The notes: generated from the sequence alone by a model not told the origin. A stretch of DNA of 64,000 nt from CALODP01 sp942492055 (GCA_942492055.1 CALODP010000015.1:496001-560000), one strand, 5' to 3'; shown: positions 18,390 to 27,171, counted from the stretch's first letter. Numbers and translations are program-made.

Positions 18390-19706
18390 GGTAGTGTCTC
18401 AAAAAGTGTGTACATTCGAAAATAAGTGAATACTAGTTTTCTAATCTCTCGGCAAATATATCCTTAAATTGATTTAAAATAAAACCCCATCCGGCTATAG
18501 GTTTAGTCCAAGCTCTTTCTACGTTTCTACATGCCAAATAAACAGCTTTAATGGCAGCTTCATCGGTTGGGAATTGGGTCTTATTCTTTGTGTATTTTCT
18601 AATGTTCTTATTTAGATTCTCTATAATATTTGTAGTATAAATGAGCTTTCTTATTTCAACGGGATAATCAAAATAGTTCGATAGATTCTCCCAATTTGTA
18701 AACCATGAGTTGATTGGCATCCTATATTTGCTTCCCCATTTCTCTCTTAATTCTTCGAGTGCCTTTTCTCCGGCTTCTTTGTTCGGAGCTTCATAAACAT
18801 TCTTCAGATCTATAGTAAAAAGCTTTCTATCCTTATAGGCTACGTATCTTAGTGTGTTGCGTATTTGATGTAGCACACAGACTTGAGTTACGGTTTTTGT
18901 GAATGTTTTCTTGATTACATCCGTAAATCCCTTCAGATTGTCTGTTGAGCTTATTAGGATGTCTTTTACTCCTCTTGATTTTAGGTCTGTTAATACTTCA
19001 TACCAGTAGGATGAGGATTCTTCTTTGCTTAGCCATAGGCCTAATACTTCCTTGCGCCCTTCGCTGTTTAAGCCGATGGCTATGTTTATTGTTTTGTCTG
19101 CTAATCTGTAGTTCTCTCTTATCTTTATATGGAGGGCGTCCATCCAGACGATATAATATAATTTGTCCAGTGGTCTGTTCCTCCATTCTTCTATTTTCGG
19201 TAATATTTTATCGGTCATTCTCGATATCGAGCTTTTATCTATCTTCACCCCATATATGTCTTCTATACTCTCTTGTATGTCTCTTACGCTCATTCCTTTG
19301 CTGTACAATAACAGTATCTTTTCTTCTATCATATCTATTACTTTCTTTCGCTTCGGGACTAGTTTTGGGGTGAAACTCCCATTCCTATCTCGCGGTACTT
19401 CTATGCTGTATTCCCCGTTTTTAGTCTTTACTAGCTTGGCTTTATTGCCGTTCCTACTGTTTTCTTTTCCTTCTTCTTCTCTCTTTTGGTACTTCTCATA
19501 GCCCAGATGTTCATCCATTTCTGCTTCTAACAGAGTTTCTATGGTTTCCTTATATAACTCGTCAAAAAAACTATGTACATCTTTTCCTTTTAGTTCTTTC
19601 TTTAGTAATCCTTTCAATTCTTCTTTATTCCCTTTTTCCATGGTGTCTCCTTTTTTTTGTGCGAATATAGTGTTTTTTTTATTTACACACTTTTTGAGAC
19701 ACTACC
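18390..19706 (-). mobile_element. Intact IS256-family insertion sequence (1317 bp)
   Basis: The element is bounded by perfect 23-bp terminal inverted repeats, beginning GGTAGTGTCTCAAAAAGTGT at 18390 and, on the other strand, at 19706. Target duplications of 8 bp (GGAATTGA) flank it, as expected for IS256-type elements. It contains one full-length transposase gene on the minus strand and nothing else. Perfect ends and identical target copies point to a recent insertion. Confidence 0.95.
18433..19641 (-). CDS. IS256-family (mutator-type) transposase
   Basis: This 402-residue DDE transposase is full length for the family. Candidate catalytic residues are the Asp in YYIVWMDALHIK, the Asp in ISSTDNLKGF and the Glu in TTNIIENLNKNIRK. 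Family landmarks CVLHQIRNTLRYV and AWTKPIAGWGFILNQF are present. The N-terminus has the usual helical DNA-binding region with EAEMDEHLGYEKYQK. It catalyses cut-and-paste or copy-out movement of the element in which it sits. No frameshift or stop was seen. Confidence 0.95.
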   Translation of the reverse strand: MEKGNKEELKGLLKKELKGKDVHSFFDELYKETIETLLEAEMDEHLGYEKYQKREEEGKENSRNGNKAKLVKTKNGEYSIEVPRDRNGSFTPKLVPKRKKVIDMIEEKILLLYSKGMSVRDIQESIEDIYGVKIDKSSISRMTDKILPKIEEWRNRPLDKLYYIVWMDALHIKIRENYRLADKTINIAIGLNSEGRKEVLGLWLSKEESSSYWYEVLTDLKSRGVKDILISSTDNLKGFTDVIKKTFTKTVTQVCVLHQIRNTLRYVAYKDRKLFTIDLKNVYEAPNKEAGEKALEELREKWGSKYRMPINSWFTNWENLSNYFDYPVEIRKLIYTTNIIENLNKNIRKYTKNKTQFPTDEAAIKAVYLACRNVERAWTKPIAGWGFILNQFKDIFAERLEN

Positions 19707-19714
19707 GGAATTGA
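19707..19714 (+). repeat. IS target-site duplication, right copy
   Basis: GGAATTGA lies immediately after the right inverted repeat and matches 18382-18389 exactly. Confidence 0.93.
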
Positions 19715-19772
19715 TCATCAAATTGCTCAAATAGTTGTTCGATTTCTTGTTGTAATCGCACTAAAGTAGAAT

Positions 19773-20009
19773 CACACCCCAAACCAACAAACCCTTTTCG
19801 CCCTTGCTCCACTGAGCTTGTCGAAGTGTTCTCAGTGCCCTCGGTGCACTCCGTGGTAAGTCGACCTTGCTCTGGTCACTGTGAAGCTTGCTGCAAGCCA
19901 GGCCTCTGACTGGTTGCAAACCAGGCCTCTGACTGGCCGAAGTGCGGAATCGTCCCGCCTTTCGGTTGCTGTCGTAGATCCGGTCTATGCCGGGAGCGGA
20001 GTCGAAGCA
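19773..20009. repeat. REP-like dispersed repeats flanking the relic array
   Basis: It begins CACACCCCAAACCAACAAAC, the trailer also seen after array 2. It then holds CCACTGAGCTTGTCGAAGTG, CTCCGTGGTAAGTCGACC, two close copies of a segment with GCAAGCCAGGC or GCAAACCAGGC and CTCTGACTGG, and GTAGATCCGGTCTATGCCGG with GCGGAGTCGAAGCA. No gene is supported. Confidence 0.75.
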
Positions 20010-20375
20010 CGGAAACATTCCGCCACCCGTCGGAATCGTCCCGCCCCTTTCGGAAACGTTCCGACACTCTCCGGAATCGTTCCGCTCCTCTCGGAAACAT
20101 TCGGAACACCTTCGGAAAGACTCCGCCACCCGTCGGAAACGTCCGGCACACCTTCGGAATCGTTCCGCCACCAACCGGAATCGTCCCGACACCCTTCGGA
20201 AACATTCCGCCCCTTTCGGAAACGTTCCGACACTCTCCGGAATCGTTCCGCCACCCTTCGGAATCGTTCCGCCCCTTTCGGAATCGTTCCGCCACCCGTC
20301 GGAATCGTCCCGACACCCTTCGGAAACATTCCGCCCCCCGTCGGAATCGTTCCGCCACTCTCCGGAATCGTTCCG
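20010..20375. repeat. 18-unit tandem array of 13-bp palindromes, period 20-21 bp
   Basis: Cores of the form CGGAA-NNN-TTCCG start at 20010, 20031, 20051, 20072, 20092, 20113, 20134, 20155, 20176, 20197, 20217, 20238, 20259, 20279, 20300, 20321, 20342 and 20363. Centres are mainly TCG, ACG or ACA. Spacers are C-rich: CCACCCGT, ACACTCTC, CCCCTTT. A few cores have one or more arm mismatches (TCCCG, CTCCG, TCCGG). All frames across it are open only because the period is close to a multiple of three. The GC content is far above that of the surroundings. Confidence 0.93.
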
Positions 20376-20728
20376 ACACCATTCGCCCTTGCTCTGGTCA
20401 CTGTCGTAGACCCGGTTGAAAATTCGGTAATCAACGAACTTTTGACGGGAGCTTGCTGCAAGCCAGGCTCCTGACTGGTCGAAGTGTTCTCAGTGCCCTC
20501 GGTGTACTCCGTGGTGACCCTAATTACAACTCTGGCGATAGAATCAAAAACTGCATTGTATAAGTTCCGATGGAATAATTGACGATGAAAAACGAAACAA
20601 CCGTGAGTTTATATAGCTGACATATATTCCGCAAGATACTGTTTCCGGAATAATGTCGGTTATTAAATAGCCTAAAGATTTATTAGATTAGCGAACCTAT
20701 TTTTGTAATATAAGGGGAGTAACGGAGA
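20376..20728. other. Gene-free stretch: REP-like repeats, then plain AT-rich sequence
   Basis: The first 140 bases again contain CGCCCTTGCTCTGGTCACTG, GCTTGCTGCAAGCCAGGCTC and TGGTCGAAGTGTTCTCAGTG, all related to copies at 19.8-19.9 kb. From about 20520 to the CGGC gene I see no repeat, RNA or gene. Confidence 0.6.
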
Positions 20729-21061
20729 GTGAAGAAGGTTGGAATAATAAGATGTCAGCAAACAGAAGATATTTGCGGTGGAACAACAGATTTCAAAATT
20801 GCCAGGGAAGGGAAGTTGGCTTTTAAGGAGACCGGACCGGTTGAGATAGTCGGGTTTGTTTCCTGCGGAGGGTGTCCGGGGAAAAGAGCTGTAGCCCGAG
20901 CGAAAACAATGGTAGAGAGGGGAGCAGATGTGATAGCTTTTGCCAGTTGTATCAGCAAAGGGAATCCGATAGGATTTGCTTGTCCTCATTTCGAGAAGAT
21001 GAAAGAAGCTGTAGTTAAGGGAATCGGGAACGACACTGAGGTTTTCGATTATACGCACTAA
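20729..21061 (+). CDS. CGGC-domain protein
   Basis: This 110-residue protein starts at GTG 20729, with AGGGGAG nine bases upstream. It contains GFVSCGGCPGKRAVARAKTM, the motif naming the CGGC family (Pfam CGGC), plus further cysteines in GIIRCQQTEDICGG, FASCISKGNP and GFACPHF. The pattern suggests a small metal-binding cytoplasmic protein. Members are often of unknown function, with a proposed link to metal or Fe-S chemistry. It stands alone after the long repeat region. Confidence 0.85.
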   Translation: MKKVGIIRCQQTEDICGGTTDFKIAREGKLAFKETGPVEIVGFVSCGGCPGKRAVARAKTMVERGADVIAFASCISKGNPIGFACPHFEKMKEAVVKGIGNDTEVFDYTH

Positions 21062-21211
21062 TGATATTATCGGAAAAATACAGTAAAAATGATTTACTAT
21101 TAATCTGTAGGATATTTATTAATTTCTTAATACTATTTCTCTTTGAGAATTATTGTTTTGGGTATATTTTTGCAAGTTGCGATTAAGAAAACAAACAATA
21201 GAGAGGCGTAA

Positions 21212-22255
21212 ATGAAAAGGTTAATTCTCTTAGCCATTGTTCTCCTTTTGGCCGGATGCGGCGAAAAAAGCGAACAAAAACTTTATATCTACAACTGGAC
21301 CGACTATATCGATCCTGAATTGATATCGCAATTCGAAAAAGAAAACGGATGCGATATTGTTTACGACACTTACAACTCAAACGAGAATATGCTAACCAAA
21401 GTTATGGGAGCTCAAAGTTCGTATGATATTGTATTTCCTTCAGGGGATCATGTGTCGATAATGAAAGAGAAAGATTTGTTGTTAAAAATCGACAAATCGA
21501 AGTTGAAGAATTACAAAAATCTTAGCACTCCTCTTTTGAAGAAAGCCGAAAGCTTTGATCCGGGGAACGAGTACTCGATTCCTTATTTCTGGGGAACTTC
21601 CGGATTGGTTTATGACAGAACAAAGCTATCGGACGAAGAGATGAAGGATGTTTCCTGGAGTCTTTTAGGGGACAAACGCTTCGAAGGGAAGAATGTTGTT
21701 TCTATGTTGGATGACGCCCGTTCCGCGATAGGCGCCGCATTGAAATATTCCGGATATTCGTTGAATGATATGAGCCACGAAGCTCTATCTGCCGCAAAAG
21801 CAGCTTTGTTGGATTGGGATAAGAATGTTTCTCAGTACCATTCCGATTCTTACAAGAATGAGATTCAAGACGGAACAACCTGGTTGGCGCAGGGATACAA
21901 CGGAGACGCTTTGCAGATTATGGCCGAAAACGAGAATGTCGGTTTTGTTCATCCGAAAGAAGGGGCAGAGTTGTGGATCGATAATATTGTTATTCTAAAA
22001 AGAGCCGAGCATATCGATTTGGCTTACAAATTTGTCGATTTCATTATGGAAGCTAACAACGCTAAGAAAAACACAGAATACGTTTACTATCCGACTCCGA
22101 ATAGGGCCGCTTTCGAAATGTTGGATGAGGAGATTAAGAACAATAAGATTATGTATCCTTCCGAAGAGTATCTTAACAAATGCGACTTTATCATAAATGT
22201 CGGTGAGGATATTGTAAAGCTGAATAAAGTTTGGGAAGAGGTTTTGAATAACTAA
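21212..22255 (+). CDS. potD: Spermidine/putrescine-binding lipoprotein
   Basis: This 347-residue protein has a lipoprotein signal, MKRLILLAIVLLLAGC, with the lipobox Cys at residue 16. The mature start KLYIYNWTDYIDPELISQFEK matches the PotD/PotF family. Later family segments include YDIVFPSGDHVSIM, YSIPYFWGTSGLVYD and WIDNIVILKRAEHIDLAYKF. It binds polyamine outside the inner membrane and delivers it to the PotBC channel. Unusually, it is on the opposite strand from potABC and converges on potC across a shared terminator. Confidence 0.9.
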   Translation: MKRLILLAIVLLLAGCGEKSEQKLYIYNWTDYIDPELISQFEKENGCDIVYDTYNSNENMLTKVMGAQSSYDIVFPSGDHVSIMKEKDLLLKIDKSKLKNYKNLSTPLLKKAESFDPGNEYSIPYFWGTSGLVYDRTKLSDEEMKDVSWSLLGDKRFEGKNVVSMLDDARSAIGAALKYSGYSLNDMSHEALSAAKAALLDWDKNVSQYHSDSYKNEIQDGTTWLAQGYNGDALQIMAENENVGFVHPKEGAELWIDNIVILKRAEHIDLAYKFVDFIMEANNAKKNTEYVYYPTPNRAAFEMLDEEIKNNKIMYPSEEYLNKCDFIINVGEDIVKLNKVWEEVLNN

Positions 22256-22281
22256 TTTTCCCGGAAAGAAAAAGAATTGAT

Positions 22282-22313
22282 AAGCTGTCTCCCGTAAAGA
22301 GACAGCTTTTTTT
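22282..22313. terminator. Bidirectional terminator between potD and potC
   Basis: AAGCTGTCTC (22282-22291) pairs with GAGACAGCTT (22299-22308) across a seven-base loop, with T-run on the right and A-rich sequence on the left. It lies between two convergent stops and can serve both. Confidence 0.85.
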
Positions 22314-22330
22314 ATGTATTAACTCGATCG

Positions 22331-23125
22331 TTAACCAAGCATAAGTTTGCGGAAGCGTTTGGTAATAACGGCAAACATAAACGTCATTCCGATCATCAAG
22401 GTAGAGAGGGCGTTGATTGTTGTTATAGTTCCTCTTCTGATCGCTCCTTCCACGTAGATAGGCAAAGTTTTGAATCCTCTTCCGGTAGTAAAGAAAGTGA
22501 TGATAAAATCATCGATGGAAAGAGTAAATGCCAACAGAGCCGCGGCAACAAGCCCGGGCATAATCAAAGGGAATTTAATTTTGTAGAATATTTGCCAACG
22601 ATTCGCTCCGAGATCCATAGCGGCCTCCTCAAGGGAATAATCGAAACCATCCAATCGGGAATTGATTACGATAACCGTGTAGGAAATGCAGAAAGTAATA
22701 TGAGCAATTAAAACCGTGCTCATTCCCATTCCGAGTTGCATAAAGTTATAGAGAAGAGCGAGTGAAACTCCCATCAGAATATCAGGCATTATAAGAGGAA
22801 GAAAGATTAATCCGGTAAGATACTTTCTTCCGGTGAATCTTTTGTTTTCCATTGCCATCGCGGCAAAGAGGCCGATAGTTGTGGAAATCAATGTAGATAA
22901 AACACCGATTTCCAAAGTATTCCAAAATGCGGAGAGAATCTCTTCGTTTTTTAACAACTCGAAATAGTATTTGAATGTAAATCCCTTCCAGCCCGTTACT
23001 ATTTTGGAATTATTGAAACTATATATGATCAATATTATCAGCGGAATATAGAGAAAGCTCATTACTCCGGTAAATACCGTAAGATTGAAATAGTTTTTCT
23101 TTTTATTTGATCTGTTCTTTATCAT
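22331..23125 (-). CDS. potC: Spermidine/putrescine ABC transporter permease PotC
   Basis: This 264-residue inner-membrane permease has about six hydrophobic segments. The ABC-permease coupling motif appears as EEAAMDLGANRWQIFYKIKFPLIMPG. It pairs with PotB to form the channel. It overlaps the end of potB by four bases, and the order potA-potB-potC on the minus strand is the usual operon order. The final residues run to the convergent terminator. Confidence 0.9.
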   Translation of the reverse strand: MIKNRSNKKKNYFNLTVFTGVMSFLYIPLIILIIYSFNNSKIVTGWKGFTFKYYFELLKNEEILSAFWNTLEIGVLSTLISTTIGLFAAMAMENKRFTGRKYLTGLIFLPLIMPDILMGVSLALLYNFMQLGMGMSTVLIAHITFCISYTVIVINSRLDGFDYSLEEAAMDLGANRWQIFYKIKFPLIMPGLVAAALLAFTLSIDDFIITFFTTGRGFKTLPIYVEGAIRRGTITTINALSTLMIGMTFMFAVITKRFRKLMLG

Positions 23126-24003
23126 TGTATCTCTTTTTTACCAACTTTTTTGTATAAACCGTATAATGCCAAAAGAAGAACCGAAACGAAAACCAACAAC
23201 CCAAGTGAAAGTGCCGAAGCCAGAGGCCAGTTCCTCGGGATACTCTTTATTTTGTAGGCGATAACCTGCCCCAGATAAAGAATATCCTGATTTCCTACGA
23301 TTTGCGGAATGATGTAGGTTCCCAAAGCGGGAATGAAAACCAAAAGAATTCCCGCATATATTCCTTCGCGGGAGAGGGGAAGAGTAACCGAAAGAAAGGA
23401 ACGAAATCGGTTAGCTCCGAGATCCATCGCGGCGTCGTTAAGGGTAAAATCGATCTTCTCGATATTAGCGTACAACGGAAGAATCATATAAGGGAGATAT
23501 ACATATATCATCACCAACGTTACTGCGAAATCTGTGCGGAGAATACGCATCGGTTCATCTATCAGACTGAGGTACATGAATATCTCGTTGAGCATTCCGT
23601 TAGGAGAGATAAAGATTCTCCACGCGAAAATTCTAATGATGAAATTCGTCCAGAAGGGGATGATAATCATCAAAAGGAAAAGATTTTTCTGTTTCTCCGG
23701 ACTACGCGCGATATGATAAGCTACCGGATATCCGAGCAACAGACAAGCCGCCGTTGTTACTACCGCTAGCCTGAAGGAATGGATAAAAGGGGTAATATAT
23801 ATCGGGTTCAGCAATTGCGAATATGATTCTGTACTGAACTGAAACTTTATATCGTAAATCGTGGGAGTAAGAAAACTATATACGATTACAATCAAATAAG
23901 GGATCAGGAAAAAGAGAGTAAGCCAGAATATTGCCGGTGAGGCAAGCAAGAAGCTGAATCTGCTCTTTCGGATCTCTTCTTTATTTTCCAAATAACTTTT
24001 CAT
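23122..24003 (-). CDS. potB: Spermidine/putrescine ABC transporter permease PotB
   Basis: This 293-residue inner-membrane permease has six predicted helices and the coupling loop NDAAMDLGANRFRSFLSVTLPLSREG. The N-terminus is cytoplasmic and charged (KSYLENKEEIRKSRF), leading to the first helix. It lies six bases after potA and overlaps potC, so the three are co-transcribed. Confidence 0.9.
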   Translation of the reverse strand: MKSYLENKEEIRKSRFSFLLASPAIFWLTLFFLIPYLIVIVYSFLTPTIYDIKFQFSTESYSQLLNPIYITPFIHSFRLAVVTTAACLLLGYPVAYHIARSPEKQKNLFLLMIIIPFWTNFIIRIFAWRIFISPNGMLNEIFMYLSLIDEPMRILRTDFAVTLVMIYVYLPYMILPLYANIEKIDFTLNDAAMDLGANRFRSFLSVTLPLSREGIYAGILLVFIPALGTYIIPQIVGNQDILYLGQVIAYKIKSIPRNWPLASALSLGLLVFVSVLLLALYGLYKKVGKKEIQ

Positions 24004-24009
24004 CGATAC

Positions 24010-25161
24010 CTATATTTTCGGGCCAATTTTTTTATCCGCGATTACAATATCATCGTCGGTAGTTTCGTTAATTAAATATGAATCGGAGTCGTGCCAGTAG
24101 AGGTATACTTCCTCTTCCCAATCGAAAGCTTTGTCGTCATCGTAAACCTGCTTGTGCTGGCTGAATACTTTGAACTTAAGATCCCCGACCATTACGATAT
24201 ACTGTGTATGGGTACCTAGATAAAGGATATCTTCTATTTTGCCTTTAACGATGTTGAAATCATCTTTCATAATCGGTTCTTTTCTGGCGACGGCAATCTT
24301 TTCGGGACGCAAAGAGACAGTTACTTTCGATCCTACCGGAGGAAGAATATCGTAATTCGAGTCGATTTCGAAAAATTCGTTTTCACCCGACTGGCATTTC
24401 AGTGTAACGTATTCTTCTTCGGCCTCAATGATTTCGCCGGGAAGGAGATTTGTATCACCGATAAAGGAGGCGGAAAAAATGGAGTTCGGTTTTTCGTAAA
24501 TCTCGTCTGGAGTTCCTTCTTGAATTACCTGCCCTTCGTTCATAACGGCGACAGTATCGGAAAAGCTCATCGCCTCTCCCTGATCGTGGGTAACGTATAT
24601 AAATGTAATCCCGACTTTGTCGTGGATATTTATCAACTCAATAAGCATATGTTGGCGCAACTTAAGGTCGAGAGCCGCGAGGGGTTCGTCCAAAAGGAGA
24701 AGTTGCGGTTTGTTGATCAGCGCGCGCGCGATTGCGATACGCTGCTTTTGTCCGCCACTAATTTGCGAAGGATATTTATTTGCCTGGTCTTCCATCTTAA
24801 CCATAGTAAGCATCTCGAAAACCTGATCCCTTATTTCGTTTTTGGGGATCTTCTTAATCTTCAATCCGAAAGCCACATTCTCGAATACCGTCATGTGAGG
24901 AAAAAGAGAATAGTTTTGGAAGATAGTATTCACCTGTCTGCGGTATGGTGGGAGGGAAGTAATATCCTGATCACCCAGATAAATTGCTCCTTCCGTCGGG
25001 GTTTCGAAGCCCGCAATCATACGAAGAAGAGTTGTTTTTCCGCAGCCGCTCGGGCCGAGAAAGGAGTATAGTCCCCCGGAGCTTATTTGAAGAGAGACAT
25101 TATCAACGGCTTTGAATCCGTCGAAAGACTTAGTAATGTTTTTTACAATTAGTTCTGCCAT
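24010..25161 (-). CDS. potA: Spermidine/putrescine ABC transporter ATPase PotA
   Basis: This 383-residue protein has Walker A GPSGCGKTTLLRMIAG, a Q-loop in NTIFQNYSLFPH, the signature SGGQKQRIAIARAL, Walker B LLLLDEPLAALD and the switch His in YVTHDQGEAM. The C-terminal third is a TOBE domain (about residues 280-365, SLRPEKIAVARKE). It powers polyamine uptake through PotBC. It is the first gene of the minus-strand operon; its 5' region faces the SGNH hydrolase gene. Confidence 0.92.
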   Translation of the reverse strand: MAELIVKNITKSFDGFKAVDNVSLQISSGGLYSFLGPSGCGKTTLLRMIAGFETPTEGAIYLGDQDITSLPPYRRQVNTIFQNYSLFPHMTVFENVAFGLKIKKIPKNEIRDQVFEMLTMVKMEDQANKYPSQISGGQKQRIAIARALINKPQLLLLDEPLAALDLKLRQHMLIELINIHDKVGITFIYVTHDQGEAMSFSDTVAVMNEGQVIQEGTPDEIYEKPNSIFSASFIGDTNLLPGEIIEAEEEYVTLKCQSGENEFFEIDSNYDILPPVGSKVTVSLRPEKIAVARKEPIMKDDFNIVKGKIEDILYLGTHTQYIVMVGDLKFKVFSQHKQVYDDDKAFDWEEEVYLYWHDSDSYLINETTDDDIVIADKKIGPKI

Positions 25162-25488
25162 TTCATCTCGTTTAGTTACAAAAATGGAAATAATACAAAG
25201 TGGTAAGTCGTAATAATTTTACTAAAACGCCGGCGAAATTTAAAGATATCTGGGGGAGTAAACAAGAGGAAGTTTTGCGGGGAGAAAAAAGGAAAGGAGG
25301 CAATGGAAAAGAAAAAAGGAAGAGGCAAGAAAGTATATGGAGGGGGGATATTTGACTCATGAGGGGGAGTATTTTGTTGTCCATATGCTAATTATATGTT
25401 AAATTATTTTTATTAATGAGTATTAGTAGCAAACTAATACATAAATAGAGAAGAAGAGTTGTAGGGAAGTAAGCATAAAGGAGGGAGA
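25162..25488. other. Divergent gap between potA and the SGNH gene
   Basis: This 327-base region must hold the promoters of both divergent genes. It is purine-rich on the plus strand (runs such as GGGGAGAAAAAAGGAAAGG). I found no clear promoter, repeat or RNA. A ribosome site, AAGGAGGGAGA, lies just before the SGNH start. Confidence 0.5.
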
Positions 25489-26220
25489 ATGAAGAAGCTT
25501 TCCATATTGTTTTTATTGTTATTGATATTCTGTTGCTTTTGGGGATGTGATTCGTCTGTGGAAAACGAACCGGAAAAGGGGAATGAATTTGCGCCACTAA
25601 AGATTGAATGGGATGAGAGTAATTCCATAGTCTGCCTCGGAACAAGTATAACATGCGGGGGAACGATATACGGACATACGAAGGAGGAAAGAGATTCAAC
25701 ATATCCGGCCCTTTTAGGGAAGGAACTAAAAATAAATGTGGTGAATTTCGGAGTTTGGGGAGCAGACGCCACAGACGGGATAGATTATTTCGAACAGTAT
25801 TGCTTGGATGATAATCCTTGTCTGGTGTTACTCGAATTCGGAGGGAACGAGTTTCTGGACGGAGTAGCGGCTTCGGAGGCGAAAAAGGATATTGATTCGT
25901 TGATTACTCTGATAAAGGGAAGAGATATAAAGGTTGTTTTGCTCAGTTTTATAAATCCGGAAATCATTAAGAGCATTCCCGAAGATCATCCTTTTCATAG
26001 TTATGTAGATTTGGCTACAGAGTATTACAACATGTTTCTGGAATTGGCCGATGAACATAATATTCCAATACATAAAAATATTTACAAGCATATTTGGGAT
26101 AATGATAAGTTGATTTCATGTGACGGAATTCATCCGAACAACCGTGGAAACGCTCGAATGAAAGAGAACATTTTCGAGTTCTTGTATGAGACATTTGATG
26201 AGAATGATATGTTGAAGTAA
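25489..26220 (+). CDS. SGNH/GDSL-family lipoprotein hydrolase
   Basis: This 243-residue protein has a lipoprotein-type signal ending FCCFWGC (Cys20), so it is probably anchored at the cell surface or periplasm. The SGNH blocks are visible: Ser53 in CLGTSITCGG (T replaces the usual D of GDS), Gly in NFGVWGADA, Asn120 in EFGGNEF, and D212/H215 in SCDGIHPNNRG. These enzymes hydrolyse esters, for example acyl or acetyl groups on lipids or sugars. The substrate is unknown. A strong ribosome site, AAGGAGGGAGA, precedes the ATG. Confidence 0.85.
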   Translation: MKKLSILFLLLLIFCCFWGCDSSVENEPEKGNEFAPLKIEWDESNSIVCLGTSITCGGTIYGHTKEERDSTYPALLGKELKINVVNFGVWGADATDGIDYFEQYCLDDNPCLVLLEFGGNEFLDGVAASEAKKDIDSLITLIKGRDIKVVLLSFINPEIIKSIPEDHPFHSYVDLATEYYNMFLELADEHNIPIHKNIYKHIWDNDKLISCDGIHPNNRGNARMKENIFEFLYETFDENDMLK

Positions 26221-26244
26221 AGAATATGCGGTAGATAAAAACAA

Positions 26245-26598
26245 ATGGCAGGGAAAGTAATGAAAAATCAATCTCGAAAAAGGGAACATAGAGTCCCTTG
26301 GGGGTGTGTCTACAAAATTACTTATCCGAATGGAAAGATATATGTAGGAAGTGATACAGCCAAAGAGGCGCTTTATGATTATTTTACCTATTTCGGAACT
26401 CCCATTAAGGCAAGAAGAGAAATGAATGAGGAGATGAAAGAGTATATGGAAAAGGGGATTGAATTAGTGATTCGAAAGGAAATCCTTTTCTTTAAAGAAG
26501 ATGTTGAAATAGGAGAGATTCTTAGGAAAGAAAAAGAATTTATAAAGGATTTGGATTCTACAAATAAGGAGATTGGGTATAATAGGAATCTAATCTGA
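26245..26598 (+). CDS. GIY-YIG domain protein
   Basis: This 117-residue protein has a short basic start, then CVYKITYPNGKIYVGSD, a variant GIY-YIG pair (VYK and IYVG). It continues through charged helices and ends IGYNRNLI. GIY-YIG domains are small nucleases found in repair enzymes, homing endonucleases and restriction enzymes. Here it is almost the whole protein. The typical downstream Arg and Glu of the active site cannot be assigned confidently, so activity is uncertain. It lies 24 bases after the SGNH gene. Confidence 0.7.
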   Translation: MAGKVMKNQSRKREHRVPWGCVYKITYPNGKIYVGSDTAKEALYDYFTYFGTPIKARREMNEEMKEYMEKGIELVIRKEILFFKEDVEIGEILRKEKEFIKDLDSTNKEIGYNRNLI

Positions 26599-27171
26599 AT
26601 GTATTCTGTGAAATACTAATTAGTTATTGTTCCCAGGAGAAATAGCTAAGGAAATATTACTACATGAAGCATTAATTAGTTATACGGATCTGTTTCCTAA
26701 ACTGCGTGTCCCTTAGAAGTAATCCCAAAATTAATATTGCTTTATATCGATAAAAGGATTACATTAATCTTCGTCGCTATGGTGGGCGGCATTTTAGTCC
26801 GCGTAATGTTGAGAACGGAAGTTCTTCTGATTCTGCTAATACTCCCGATTAAAGAGGCGCGAGAAAGCATTATCTTATTATGATAGTGCCCGCAAGTTTA
26901 ATTGGAATCGACTAAGTGGCCGGTATGTTTTGCGCCACTAATGAACCTAAACCGGTTCGTGACATATTTGGAATTTGAGATTGGCAATTAGCCCGGCATA
27001 GTGCTGTTGTTTTTCCCGATTGTTTGATTCTTCTCCCATGCCCGACTATTTCCCTAAGATAAAGTTTTCTCCTTATGCCGTGTGGCTTTGTTGCAGCATG
27101 TGTTGTGTGGAGGGTTGTTCTTTGTTTATTGGGAAGTGTAAGTAGAAGCATATCGCTTCTTCGGAGGGCTC
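26599..27171. other. Gene-free stretch before the 21-bp tandem array
   Basis: This 573-base region has no supported ORF, RNA or clear repeat. Two near-matching pieces, AATTAGTTATTGTTCCCAGG and ATTAATTAGTTATACGGATC, occur at about 26620 and 26671, too short to interpret. Confidence 0.5.

Larger units (their letters stand above)
18230..19772 (+). CRISPR. Relic CRISPR array 3, split by an insertion sequence
   Basis: Four repeat copies remain: 18230-18254 (missing the first five bases), 18291-18320 (ATGG core variant, as in the last repeat of array 1), 18357-18386 (intact) and 19749-19772 (cut after AGAAT). Two 36-nt spacers lie at 18255-18290 and 18321-18356. The third spacer is interrupted. 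Removing the IS and one target copy rejoins TGA with the 34 bases at 19715-19748, a 37-nt spacer of normal size. There is no leader. The right end, AGAAT then CACACCCC, equals the right end of array 2. Confidence 0.9.

Noticed and set aside
18945..19501. Plus-strand frames inside the insertion sequence
   Set aside because: They are shadows of the intact minus-strand transposase.
19761..20474. Several frames of 110-197 residues rich in Phe-Arg or Pro-Ser across the palindrome array
   Set aside because: A near 21-bp period leaves all frames open; none has a start with a ribosome site or family similarity.
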